A stretch of DNA of 33,415 nucleotides from Myxococcales bacterium (GTDB lineage Bacteria; Myxococcota_A; Bradymonadia; UBA7976; UBA1532). Both the position numbers and the translations under genes were made by a program. Each line of letters begins with the position of its first letter. Within the stretch, counting starts at the first letter, position 1. This document shows positions 18,879-25,878 of the stretch, piece after piece. The notes under the pieces are model-generated. The model ran no database searches, was not told the DNA's origin, and was given only the letters and a program-made list of their open reading frames with translations. The DNA is taken from NCBI GenBank assembly GCA_009692505.1, contig SHZC01000035.1:1-33415 (forward strand), written 5' to 3'.

Positions 18879-19781
18879 CTAGAGTCGCGCTTGAGGCGCC
18901 GAGGGGGGGGCTTCGGGCGCAGGCACCGGCGGCGTGGGCTCGGGGGCGGGCGTGACCACCGGGGCGGGTGTCGCCTGGAGCTGCCGCGCCTCGATGCGAT
19001 CGAGCTTCTCGTCCATCTTCTTCAACTGCCGCGTATTTACGCCGAGCGGGAATCCGAAGGTCAGCGTGAGGACCAGGAACTTCGCTTTGGAGATGACCTC
19101 GACGTTGGCGACGTCGGCTTGGTAGACCGACTGCTGATAGTCCAGTCCAGGCATGAAGTAGAAGTCATCTGTGCTGATGCGAATGCCGCCGGCGACGCCC
19201 GTGGTGATGAACTTGCCCTCCAAGGCCCCCAGGCCGTCCTTGTCTTTGCCGGTGACGCTAAGATCGAGGTACGTCCCGTACACGGCCCCGTTGAGCGCGA
19301 TGGTGTTGTTGAGCTCGTAGGTGGCGATGAGGGGCAACGTGGCGTGGAAACCCTCGATCAAGACGAAGGTCCGATAACCGACCGCGGGCGCCACCGCGAC
19401 GTGGAGTTTCGAATCGAGATCGCCCACGAACCGATACTTGACATCGAGCTCCAGCATCATGCTGCCCAAGGCGACGCGCCCGCCGAGCTCCAAGTTGTGT
19501 TTCACGCCGGAGTGAAAGGCGACCTCGGGGATGACATTCGGAATGGAGAGGATGTCGCCGCCCGAACGAGTGGGGGCGATTTCGGCGCTCATCGGAACTG
19601 CTTCGGTCGTGACGGCAGCCTTGATCTTGGCGGTCGTCACCCGAGTCACATTCGCCGTGAACTGAATGTCGCTCTGCCCAGGCTCAAGCGTCCGTGCCGT
19701 GCGGTGCACCCCGGCAGACCAGCAACCCGACATGACGATGCCAACGAACACCAACGACCACGGATACAGCCGACTCAACAT
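18879..19781 (-). CDS. Outer-membrane-type lipoprotein with beta-rich domain and Pro-rich tail
   Basis: The 300-residue product starts MLSRLYPWSLVFVGIVMSGC, a signal peptide with a good lipobox (VMSGC). The ATG at 19779-19781 is supported by GGGGAGG six bases upstream; an earlier start is less likely. Residues ~30-240 are alternating beta strands (VALGSMMLELDVKYRF, HVAVAPAVGYRTFVL, FLVLTLTFGFPLGV) like a small barrel or lipocalin-like fold. A short coiled-coil stretch (LKKMDEKLDRIEARQLQ) and a Pro/Ala/Glu tail follow. No enzyme motif is present. Function is unknown; a structural envelope role is plausible. Confidence 0.85.
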   Translation of the reverse strand: MLSRLYPWSLVFVGIVMSGCWSAGVHRTARTLEPGQSDIQFTANVTRVTTAKIKAAVTTEAVPMSAEIAPTRSGGDILSIPNVIPEVAFHSGVKHNLELGGRVALGSMMLELDVKYRFVGDLDSKLHVAVAPAVGYRTFVLIEGFHATLPLIATYELNNTIALNGAVYGTYLDLSVTGKDKDGLGALEGKFITTGVAGGIRISTDDFYFMPGLDYQQSVYQADVANVEVISKAKFLVLTLTFGFPLGVNTRQLKKMDEKLDRIEARQLQATPAPVVTPAPEPTPPVPAPEAPPSAPQARL

Positions 19782-19955
19782 CACTGACCTCCCCAACACG
19801 TGAGCGGTTGTCTACCACATCGTGCCCATGCTGACGAGGGTGCGGTGCGAGAAGATTGGGCTGCGGTCCCCGTCTAAACCCATTGCGGGCACTGGTCCCC
19901 GCGCCGCGCGGAGGGTGCGACGCCTCTTTGCGGTAGACGAAGGCTGAGATGGCCT
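19782..19955. other. Intergenic, nothing recognised beyond the promoter side of the lipoprotein gene
   Basis: The DNA between the start of the minus-strand lipoprotein gene and the RND remnant carries the Shine-Dalgarno GGGGAGG near 19788-19794. I see no convincing promoter hexamers, ORF or repeat in the rest. Confidence 0.4.
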
Positions 19956-20231
19956 TTAGGACGAACCTCGTAGCTTCTTGATGGTCGTGAGGACCAAGGC
20001 GCCATTCAGCACCGCGATGCCGAAGAGTGCGATGAACCTGATCGCCGCGCTCAGGTTCTGAAACTGTCCATCCCATTGCACAACGTAACCGGATGGCATC
20101 TGCGACTTGGTCGCGGACCGGGGCCTGTGCCTCGCGTCTCACGCTCGCCGGTGGGTCCGCGATCTGAATGCTCGCGATCTGCCCCCGCGGCACGAGCGGA
20201 CCGCTCCCTGTTTCATCCAACGCCGCGTCGT
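19956..20231 (-). pseudogene. Heavy-metal RND efflux permease (CusA/CzcA-like) remnant
   Basis: Three segments of an RND permease follow one another on the minus strand. ALDETGSGPLVPRGQIASIQ and a DPPAS-like turn match the porter-domain PLGQIAxIxxxxGPA region. In another frame, MPSGYVVQWDGQFQNL matches LPxGYxxEWGGQFENL. The same frame then jumps directly to IRFIALFGIAVLNGALVL and LTTIKKLR, ending at the stop codon read from 19956-19958. In the intact family some 60-70 residues separate QFENL from the FIALFGxAVLNG helix, and the protein is about 1000 residues. So both ends are missing, with an internal deletion and a frameshift. Confidence 0.75.
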
Positions 20232-21071
20232 TCAGTGTTGACGAAATCGCCGTGCATCACCGCGTTCGAAGGGCCGCCAGCTCGGCGTCTGAAGCGACCC
20301 ACCGGGGCCCGGCAAGTTGAACCATACGCCGTCAATCGCCGCGTCCGTCGTGCCCCTCAGGACGTGGAAGTCCTCGGCCGGCATGAAGCCCTGGCCGATG
20401 AGCGCGACCCGACGACCATCGGGGTGTTGGGCGATGTCGAGCAGGACGACGACGTGGCCGGGACTGCCCCCTTGAACGAAGAGGTCACCCGCGCGGAGGT
20501 CGGCGTCGGTGGGGACCGCGGTCGTGTCGAGCCTCAGCGACCGGCTGCCCGCGTACCCGAAGACCAGGTTGAGCCATCGTCTAAAGCTTGGGTGATCGGC
20601 GCGTCGGGCGATGCCCTGCCGTCTCTGGACCCCTCTGCCCACGGCGATAAACGTCTCGCCGGAGACGAAGTCGGCGAAGGTCGTACGGTCGCCCGAGGTG
20701 AAGTGGTAGGCCGCCTGTTGCCCGCGCCCGGTCGCGAAGAGCCACTCGGCGTGGAGGCGGATCGCCGAGTCGGCGCACTGCTGAAGATCGCGGTCGCCCA
20801 CATCGAGCGCCACGATCGCCGCCGCTGGCCGGGACAAACGCTCGCCGTCGAAGGCCAGAACGTTCGTGCGGTCGGGAGACAGCGGGAGGTCGCGGAGAAA
20901 GTGAGCGAAGCCACCCACGTCCACGGGCACTCTCGCGAAGCCAAGGGGGGGGGTGAACCGGCCCGACAGCGCGACCGTTGGCCCGGACGTCTCGTCGAGG
21001 TGCCAATACGGATGGGGCGGCGGGGCGAGCAGGATCGCGAGCAGCGTCAAGATTGGTATCACGGCCTCCAT
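20232..21071 (-). CDS. DUF4846-family secreted protein
   Basis: The 279-residue product has an N-terminal hydrophobic segment (VIPILTLLAILLAPPP), probably a signal peptide. It follows the DUF4846 pattern: FAHFLRDLPL, CADSAIRLHAEWLF, YHFTSGDRTTFADFVSG, RRWLNLVFGYAGSRSL, DLFVQGGSPGHVVVLLDIA, VALIGQGFMPAEDFHVL and a final VWFNLP. The GGSPGHVVVLLD and QGFMPAEDFHVL blocks are the best conserved of the family. Its biochemical role is not established. It is divergent from a TetR regulator 62 bases away, so it is the likely regulated target. Confidence 0.85.
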   Translation of the reverse strand: MEAVIPILTLLAILLAPPPHPYWHLDETSGPTVALSGRFTPPLGFARVPVDVGGFAHFLRDLPLSPDRTNVLAFDGERLSRPAAAIVALDVGDRDLQQCADSAIRLHAEWLFATGRGQQAAYHFTSGDRTTFADFVSGETFIAVGRGVQRRQGIARRADHPSFRRWLNLVFGYAGSRSLRLDTTAVPTDADLRAGDLFVQGGSPGHVVVLLDIAQHPDGRRVALIGQGFMPAEDFHVLRGTTDAAIDGVWFNLPGPGGSLQTPSWRPFERGDARRFRQH

Positions 21072-21104
21072 CGGCAGACACGATACTCCGGATTGATTGT
21101 CTAT

Positions 21105-21118
21105 ACCGACCGGACGGT
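21105..21118. promoter_or_regulatory. Likely TetR operator in divergent promoter
   Basis: ACCGACCGGACGGT is a palindrome matching its reverse complement at 12 of 14 positions, the type bound by TetR-family dimers. It lies between the DUF4846 and TetR start codons, 14 bases before the TetR ATG. Binding there would plausibly repress one or both genes. Operator identity is inferred from symmetry and position. Confidence 0.6.
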
Positions 21119-21132
21119 GTTAGCACTTGGCG

Positions 21133-21654
21133 ATGGCCAAAGAGACTCGGCAGAAAATCCTCGACGCAGCAGCCCGCCTCATCACTCGCGACGGCGCGCC
21201 GAGCTTGACCCTCGACGGCATCGCGCGCGAAGCCGGCATGAGCAAGGGTGGGCTGCTTTACCACTTCGAAAACAAGGAGGCGCTCCTGTCCGCGCTGCTC
21301 GACTTGGCCGTAACGGTCCTGAAAGGCACGCTGGCCGAGACCGGTGAGCCCGGGGCGCGGGCGCGCACGGCGTTCGACGCTGCGGTCAAAGAGACGAGCT
21401 CCGGAGGGGAGGCGCTCGCGGGGGTGACGGCGGCCCTGTCGAGCCAGCCCGCGCTCCTGTCGGCGCTGCGTGAGGCGGCCAAAGCGCTGCAAAAGCGGGC
21501 CGAGAGAGACGGCATCGATCCGGCCGTCTCCACCCTCGTCCGACTCGCCGCCGACGGTCTGCGGTATGGCGCGCTGCTCGGCTACGCGCCCGTGGACAAG
21601 GCCATGATGCGTGAGCTTTGCTCGGTGGTCGACGCCATCACGACCGGCGACTGA
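21133..21654 (+). CDS. TetR-family transcriptional regulator
   Basis: The 173-residue DNA-binding protein starts MAKETRQKILDAAARLITRD. It carries the TetR helix-turn-helix LTLDGIAREAGMSKGGLLYHFENKEALL at residues ~26-54. The rest is an all-helical ligand-binding domain (SSQPALLSALREAAKALQKR, GLRYGALLGYAP), resembling the TetR C-terminal domain in which YHF-proximal helices lead to an inducer pocket. The ATG at 21133 is preferred to an upstream TTG. It probably controls the divergent DUF4846 gene through the palindrome at 21105-21118. Its ligand is unknown. Confidence 0.93.
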   Translation: MAKETRQKILDAAARLITRDGAPSLTLDGIAREAGMSKGGLLYHFENKEALLSALLDLAVTVLKGTLAETGEPGARARTAFDAAVKETSSGGEALAGVTAALSSQPALLSALREAAKALQKRAERDGIDPAVSTLVRLAADGLRYGALLGYAPVDKAMMRELCSVVDAITTGD

Positions 21655-21664
21655 ACACGGCGCG

Positions 21665-22903
21665 CTACGCCCACGAGCGCGTGTGTTTCACCGCCGCTTC
21701 CGCGAGGGCTTCGGTCGCGTAGCTCCCGAGGTCGACGCGTCCCAAGAGGCCTCGGGCCTTCACCCGAAAACGGTCATCGCGACGCCTTACGCCATAGCGA
21801 CCACCTCCTCGCCCGCTCATCGAGAGACGCACTTCGCGGTCGATGCTCACCTCCTGGAGGCCCCGAGCCGGCAGACGCGCGAGGATGAGCGGAGCGCGTC
21901 TGCCCCACCTCACGACGACCTCACCGCCCTCGTTCAGGGCCACGACGCGCTCACGCAGGCCGGCCTGGAACAGAAGTATGGAACCGATGAGCGCCCCGAG
22001 CAGCCAGCCGACCGCCTGCATCCTCTCCTCGCTACCCGCGGAGATGGCTTTGACGCCCGGCAGGATCGGCAGCAGCCCAGCGAGCCAGAAGAAGATGAAC
22101 ATGGACAAGAACGACAGCTCCGCATTGAGCTCGCCGACGAAAGAGGACGTCTTGGGAACGGGCTCCTGCGGAGCTTGCGGAGCTTCTGGAGCTCCCGGAG
22201 CGTAGGCGTCGACGACCAGGGCGGGCAGCACCATCCGCTTCGGTCTCGGAGCATCGAAGTCCAACTCGAAGAAGACGTCGCTCTCAGCCTCGGCAAGGAG
22301 AAGGCGTCGCGGTGCGAGGAAACGCACGAGCCGCAGGTCGTTCCATCGGAGCTCGAGCCAGGCCACGCGGTCCCCGGTCCCGGCGTCATTGACCGTAACC
22401 ACCGTCACGTCGCCCCCTTCGGCATCGAGGTCTGCCTCGGCGCGCGCTCGCCAGAGCCCGTCCGGTGACAAGATTTCCCGGCCGCCGGCTGGGTCTAAGT
22501 GCGGGACGGCGAGCAGCTCACCGAGCTCGGGGAAGTCCACCCTCGCGCCCTCAAGGATTCGCCGCGCCAAGAAAGCATCTACGGGTTCGAGCCGCGGTTG
22601 AGCCTTGTCGCGATCGGCGAAGAAGACTTGCCCGTCCACGCCCAGGTACCAACAGCCACCGACCTCGCCCGCGACGATGAAGACGTGATTCTCTCTCGCG
22701 AGGGCCTCGGGCCAATTATCACCCCGCTCTGGCGCCGCGGCGTCTGCGATTCGCTGGCGAAGAAATGCCTTGAGGCCTGGCGAGAACCTGTCGGGACCTC
22801 GTGGCTGACGTTCGCGCAACGGACGGGGTCCAGCCCAGGTAAAGGGCCGCTTCGCCCGATGGGCTGAGTCGTCAACATGCCACCCCGAACGCTGGAGGGA
22901 CAA
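21665..22903 (-). CDS. Hypothetical protein with two central membrane segments
   Basis: The product, up to 412 residues, is not recognised. Residues ~40-215 are a soluble domain with HVFIVAGEVGGCWYLGVDG and DAFLARRILEGARVDFPEL, superficially like SMI1/KNR4 (SUKH) folds. An Ala/Pro linker (APGAPEAPQAPQEPVP) follows, then two hydrophobic helices around ~264-319 (LSMFIFFWLAGLLPILPGV; WLLGALIGSILLFQAGL), and a basic C-terminal domain. The start is uncertain: no ATG lies at the 5' end in this frame, so TTG at 22903 or one near 22817 may be used. It converges with the TetR gene, leaving 10 bases between stops. Confidence 0.7.
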   Translation of the reverse strand: MSLQRSGWHVDDSAHRAKRPFTWAGPRPLRERQPRGPDRFSPGLKAFLRQRIADAAAPERGDNWPEALARENHVFIVAGEVGGCWYLGVDGQVFFADRDKAQPRLEPVDAFLARRILEGARVDFPELGELLAVPHLDPAGGREILSPDGLWRARAEADLDAEGGDVTVVTVNDAGTGDRVAWLELRWNDLRLVRFLAPRRLLLAEAESDVFFELDFDAPRPKRMVLPALVVDAYAPGAPEAPQAPQEPVPKTSSFVGELNAELSFLSMFIFFWLAGLLPILPGVKAISAGSEERMQAVGWLLGALIGSILLFQAGLRERVVALNEGGEVVVRWGRRAPLILARLPARGLQEVSIDREVRLSMSGRGGGRYGVRRRDDRFRVKARGLLGRVDLGSYATEALAEAAVKHTRSWA

Positions 22904-23050
22904 GGACGCGGTTCGTCGATGCGCGCCCCCGGACCCAGCGCCGGACCTTCATGACAACACAGGTGGGTGCTGCGGGGTCTGGTACTTCGTCAAGCGGGTT
23001 GACGAATCGGGCGACCTCTGTCCGGACTGGGTCTCCGCAAAGAACGCCCG
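22904..23050. other. Intergenic, no gene seen
   Basis: About 150 bases between the membrane protein's 5' end and the Rpn pseudogene's 3' end. It should hold the promoter of the former, but I see no convincing hexamers. Confidence 0.35.
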
Positions 23051-23830
23051 CTAGGCGACGACATCTTCCGCAGACCGTGCCGAGAAGATGCGCTCTGCCC
23101 AGACCGAGAGCGACGGTTCATCGGCGGTCTCGAGGGTCGCTTCGAGCGATCGCGGAATGACCCCAAACTTGTGCACGATGAGGGCTCGGAGCTGGGCGCG
23201 CTCACCCTCCACGCGGCCCTCCACGCGGCCCTTGGCCTCGCCCTCATGACCGTCTCCTCCATTCGCCCTCGACCCACGCTCGCGATCGCCTTCAGCGTTT
23301 CGGCGGAGATGCCAGACGAAGCGCCGATTAAAGAGTGAAGCAGCCGCACGACTGCGCGCAAGTCTGGGTCGTCTTCCACGGTCGCGCTCGCCACGCGCTG
23401 CACCCAGTCGACTGCCCGCGCGCCAACCTTCGCGTCGTGTATCTGCTTGAGCGCCTCTAGCGCGACCGCGCCGATTGGCCCCATCGCTGAGAAAAGCTCT
23501 CGCTGCCGCAGCTCGTGGTCCACGGCCGCTCGCCGTTATAGACGACGATGGGCATGACAATCGGCAGCGTCCGCGCCTCCGGGTGATCGCGCCGCCAGGC
23601 CTGCCAGAACTGCCCGATGTCATTGAGGACCCGCAGCGCCATGAACGGGTCCCGCTGGCTCTGATGCTCCACGAGCACCCCATGGACAGCTCGGTGAACG
23701 CCCCGGTCGCCTCCTCCGAGGCCTCCACAATCGGGACCAGGGCCAGAAGACCAGTCTCGAAGGCTTGTAATGCCTCGTCGACGTAACGGTCCGCCCGCAC
23801 CGTCTCTTGGCTACGCGACCGCAACAGCGC
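23051..23830 (-). pseudogene. Rpn/YhgA-like putative nuclease (transposase_31 type), frameshifted
   Basis: Family blocks appear in the right order but in three minus-strand frames. First is DRYVDEALQAFETGLL, near 23740-23800. After a shift near 23680 comes LVEHQSQRDPFMALRVLNDI, QAWRRDHPEARTLPIVMPIVVYNGERPW. After a shift near 23525 comes HELRQRELFSAMGP through RLLHSLIGASSGIS. After a shift near 23255 comes GEAKGRVEGRVEGERAQLRA and the terminal SVWAERIFSARSAEDVV, ending TAG at 23051-23053. Rpn proteins are PD-(D/E)xK nucleases linked to recombination. The N-terminal catalytic region is degraded, so the gene is inactive. Confidence 0.88.
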
Positions 23831-24078
23831 GCACCGGCCCGACGCGTCAACGAAGCGCCTCCGACGGCGTGCGCCCTCTGAGCGAGCCCCCCCGGGCCAC
23901 TGCGCCGGGAGTCGAACCACCCCGCAGCGTCACGCAGTCGCCTCAACCCAACGTTACAGACCCCTCGAGGGGCGCAGGGATCACCGAGCACGTCGTCCCG
24001 ATTCAAGGTGCAATCGCCCTGTGGTCGACTTCGTTCGGCCCTGCGCGCCGGCGCGGCCTGAGCCTACGGTGCCGCCGA
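23831..24078. other. Gap upstream of the TPP riboswitch
   Basis: About 250 bases with no convincing gene. The left part may be a further degraded start of the Rpn pseudogene. The right part should carry the promoter for the TPP riboswitch transcript, but no good -35/-10 pair stands out. Confidence 0.35.
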
Positions 24079-24165
24079 CTTGCTCACGGGGTGGTGGTGC
24101 TCTGCGCCGCCTGAGAACAATCCCGCGAACCTGAACCGGATAATGCCGGCGGAGGGATGGGCAAG
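24079..24165 (+). promoter_or_regulatory. TPP riboswitch (THI box)
   Basis: Nearly all universally conserved TPP-aptamer bases are present: CCTGAGA (24110-24116), then GAACCTGA, CGGATAATGCC and GGCGGAGGGA up to 24157. Pairing supports the fold. P1 is CTTGCTC (24079-24085) with GGGCAAG (24159-24165). P2 is CGGGGT with ATCCCG. CCGG(ATAATG)CCGG gives the 3' arm. It binds thiamin pyrophosphate and normally lowers expression of the downstream gene. No clear terminator hairpin follows, so control may be translational or by Rho. It points to a thiamin-related role for the genes after it. Confidence 0.96.
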
Positions 24166-24179
24166 TTGGCGGACCGAAG

Positions 24180-25037
24180 GTGCGTCTCCTCCGCAGGCGT
24201 TCGAAAGCTCCCCCCGCTCTCCTTCATCACCCACCTGTCGCGCCCGGCACGCCGCGAGCCGCTGGCGGGCACGATCTCTTGGTCCGCTCCCGAGATGCAT
24301 CTGGCCTGGGAGACGAGTCAGACTTGGGGCCAGCCGGCCTGGCCGTGGGAAGACCGCTCGGCTTCGCCCCGGTGCAGGCCTCGCAGGCGCAGCGCGGCAC
24401 CCTCAACGTGCTGGCCTACGATCCCGGCCGCGTCTTCTCCGGCAACAACCCGACCTATGGGGCGCGCGCCCGCTCCTCGGTCTCTGGCGCATTTCTCGAG
24501 GCGTTTGGGTTCCTGGGCGAGCTGGCCAATGAGGCAGGCACAGACGAGCTTCGGGCCAGCCTCGCCGGTTACCCGTCTCTGCCGCACGCCAAGACGGACC
24601 GGACCGCGCGATGGGGCGACGCCCGGCTCGGATACGAGGGACCCGGCCTCTTTGCAGTTGCCGAGGGCGTAACGAGCGCTGAGGGTCTGCTTCGCCGGTC
24701 CGCCGCGGACGTGCAGGTGTCCTACCGCGTCCCCGTGCTGGACGGCCCCTGGCTCCGCAGCGTCTCTCCCGTTGCCCGCTCCGACCGCTATCGCATCGAC
24801 GACAGCACGGTCTCCCACGGGGGCATCGCCCTGCGTTCACCCGCGTTGTCCCAGGCGTCCACCTGGGACTTCACCGTGCTGACCGCTGGCCTCTCCGCCG
24901 AGACCTCCCGCGAGTTTGTGCTCCTGCGACTGGAATACGACCACATCACCGAGTCCAACGACGTGCCCTCGCTCGGATTGGCGGGCCGCGATTTTCGCAA
25001 CAACGAGCTCCGACTGGAGCTGCTGCTTCGATTCTGA
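24180..25037 (+). CDS. Probable outer-membrane beta-barrel protein under TPP riboswitch control (5' end unclear)
   Basis: Frame 3 is open from a GTG at 24180 to TGA 25035-25037 (285 residues). From about residue 60 it reads as a barrel: GPAGLAVGRPLGFAPVQ, GTLNVLAYDPGRVFSGNN, AGRDFRNNELRLELLLRF, with alternating strands and a terminal Phe as in outer-membrane proteins. The first ~50 residues do not look like a signal peptide. A second frame (from ATG 24157) reads coding-like to about 24330, so the true 5' end is probably shifted or deleted. It lies directly after the TPP aptamer. By analogy with thiamin-regulated outer-membrane receptors elsewhere, uptake of thiamin compounds is a hypothesis. 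Confidence 0.65.
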   Translation: MRLLRRRSKAPPALLHHPPVAPGTPRAAGGHDLLVRSRDASGLGDESDLGPAGLAVGRPLGFAPVQASQAQRGTLNVLAYDPGRVFSGNNPTYGARARSSVSGAFLEAFGFLGELANEAGTDELRASLAGYPSLPHAKTDRTARWGDARLGYEGPGLFAVAEGVTSAEGLLRRSAADVQVSYRVPVLDGPWLRSVSPVARSDRYRIDDSTVSHGGIALRSPALSQASTWDFTVLTAGLSAETSREFVLLRLEYDHITESNDVPSLGLAGRDFRNNELRLELLLRF

Positions 25038-25048
25038 GGAGAGCTGAA

Positions 25049-25776
25049 ATGACCCTGAAAGATCCCCCCCCGGTTCTTGTTCCCCTCCGTGCTTCCGATC
25101 GGTCTACTCCCCGCCTGCGGGACCGACGACAAGGAGACCGGTGAGAACGAAGAGGCGGCCGCGCAGGTCTGGCGGGGCGCGTCCGCCGACCACTTGGTGA
25201 TGGGCGCCTCGGACAATGCGGAGGTGATCAAGGTCGTGCCGGGCACCCATCTGGCCCTCCTGGCCTCGTCCAAAGCGCGCAAGATTTCGCTCCTCTCCAT
25301 CGAGGAGGGTGCCCTGAAGCTCAAGCGAGAGCGCGCCTCGTTCCCCGAGGACACGGGCGAAGGTGAGTTGACACATGTGGACTTCTTCCCCGACGGCAAA
25401 TACGCGGCACTGACCCGCACGCGCCCGGTCGTGGACGGCGATGGCGTGTCGACCGACTGGCAGGGTTCGCTCGTCGTGGTGAAGGTCGAGGACACGGACG
25501 CCTTCGGAGAGGTGGTCTTCGAGCTCCCGGTCGGGCCCATGAAGCACGCCGTGGACATCTCGCCGGACGGGCGCTGGGCCGATCGGCGTCTGGGACGTGA
25601 GCGACGCCGCCGTCCCTCTCTTCGTTCAGGCGGTGAAGGTCGGCCGCGATGAGATGGGCACGCCGACGACCGCGAGCACGGTCGGGACCGAAGGCATCGC
25701 CGCCACAGCCGACGGTGCCGCGATCGTCACCGCGAATGAGGGGGAGTCGTCGGCGAGCCTGATTTTGCGGGAGTAA
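25049..25776 (+). pseudogene. Beta-propeller lipoprotein, two frameshifts
   Basis: GGAGAG precedes ATG 25049, 11 bases after the barrel gene's stop. The ATG frame stops early, but a one-base change in the run of eight Cs at 25064-25071 would restore MTLKDPPRFLFPSVLPIGLLPACG, a signal peptide with lipobox-like LPAC. The body is a propeller: VIKVVPGTHLALLASSKARK, FFPDGKYAALTRTR, KHAVDISPDGRW. Near 25585 the frame shifts again to GVWDVSDAAVPLFVQAVKVG, GTEGIAATADGAAIVTANEG and TAA 25774-25776. The GTEGI...ANEGE pair resembles choice-of-anchor I/LVIVD-type secreted propellers. The end looks truncated. It shares the TPP-controlled transcript. Confidence 0.72.
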
Positions 25777-25878
25777 ACGGGGCGGTCACGGCTTTCAGGG
25801 CCGCAACGCCTTTTGAGCCAAGAAGTCGGGAGATCCGTAGGGCCTCGTCAGTTGTCTGAGAGAACCTGGGGGAGCCGC

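Noticed and set aside
19684..20220. A single 178-codon minus-strand gene
   Set aside because: Only its first part resembles RND porter sequence. The match continues in another frame, so it is a pseudogene fragment, and the rest overlaps the lipoprotein start.
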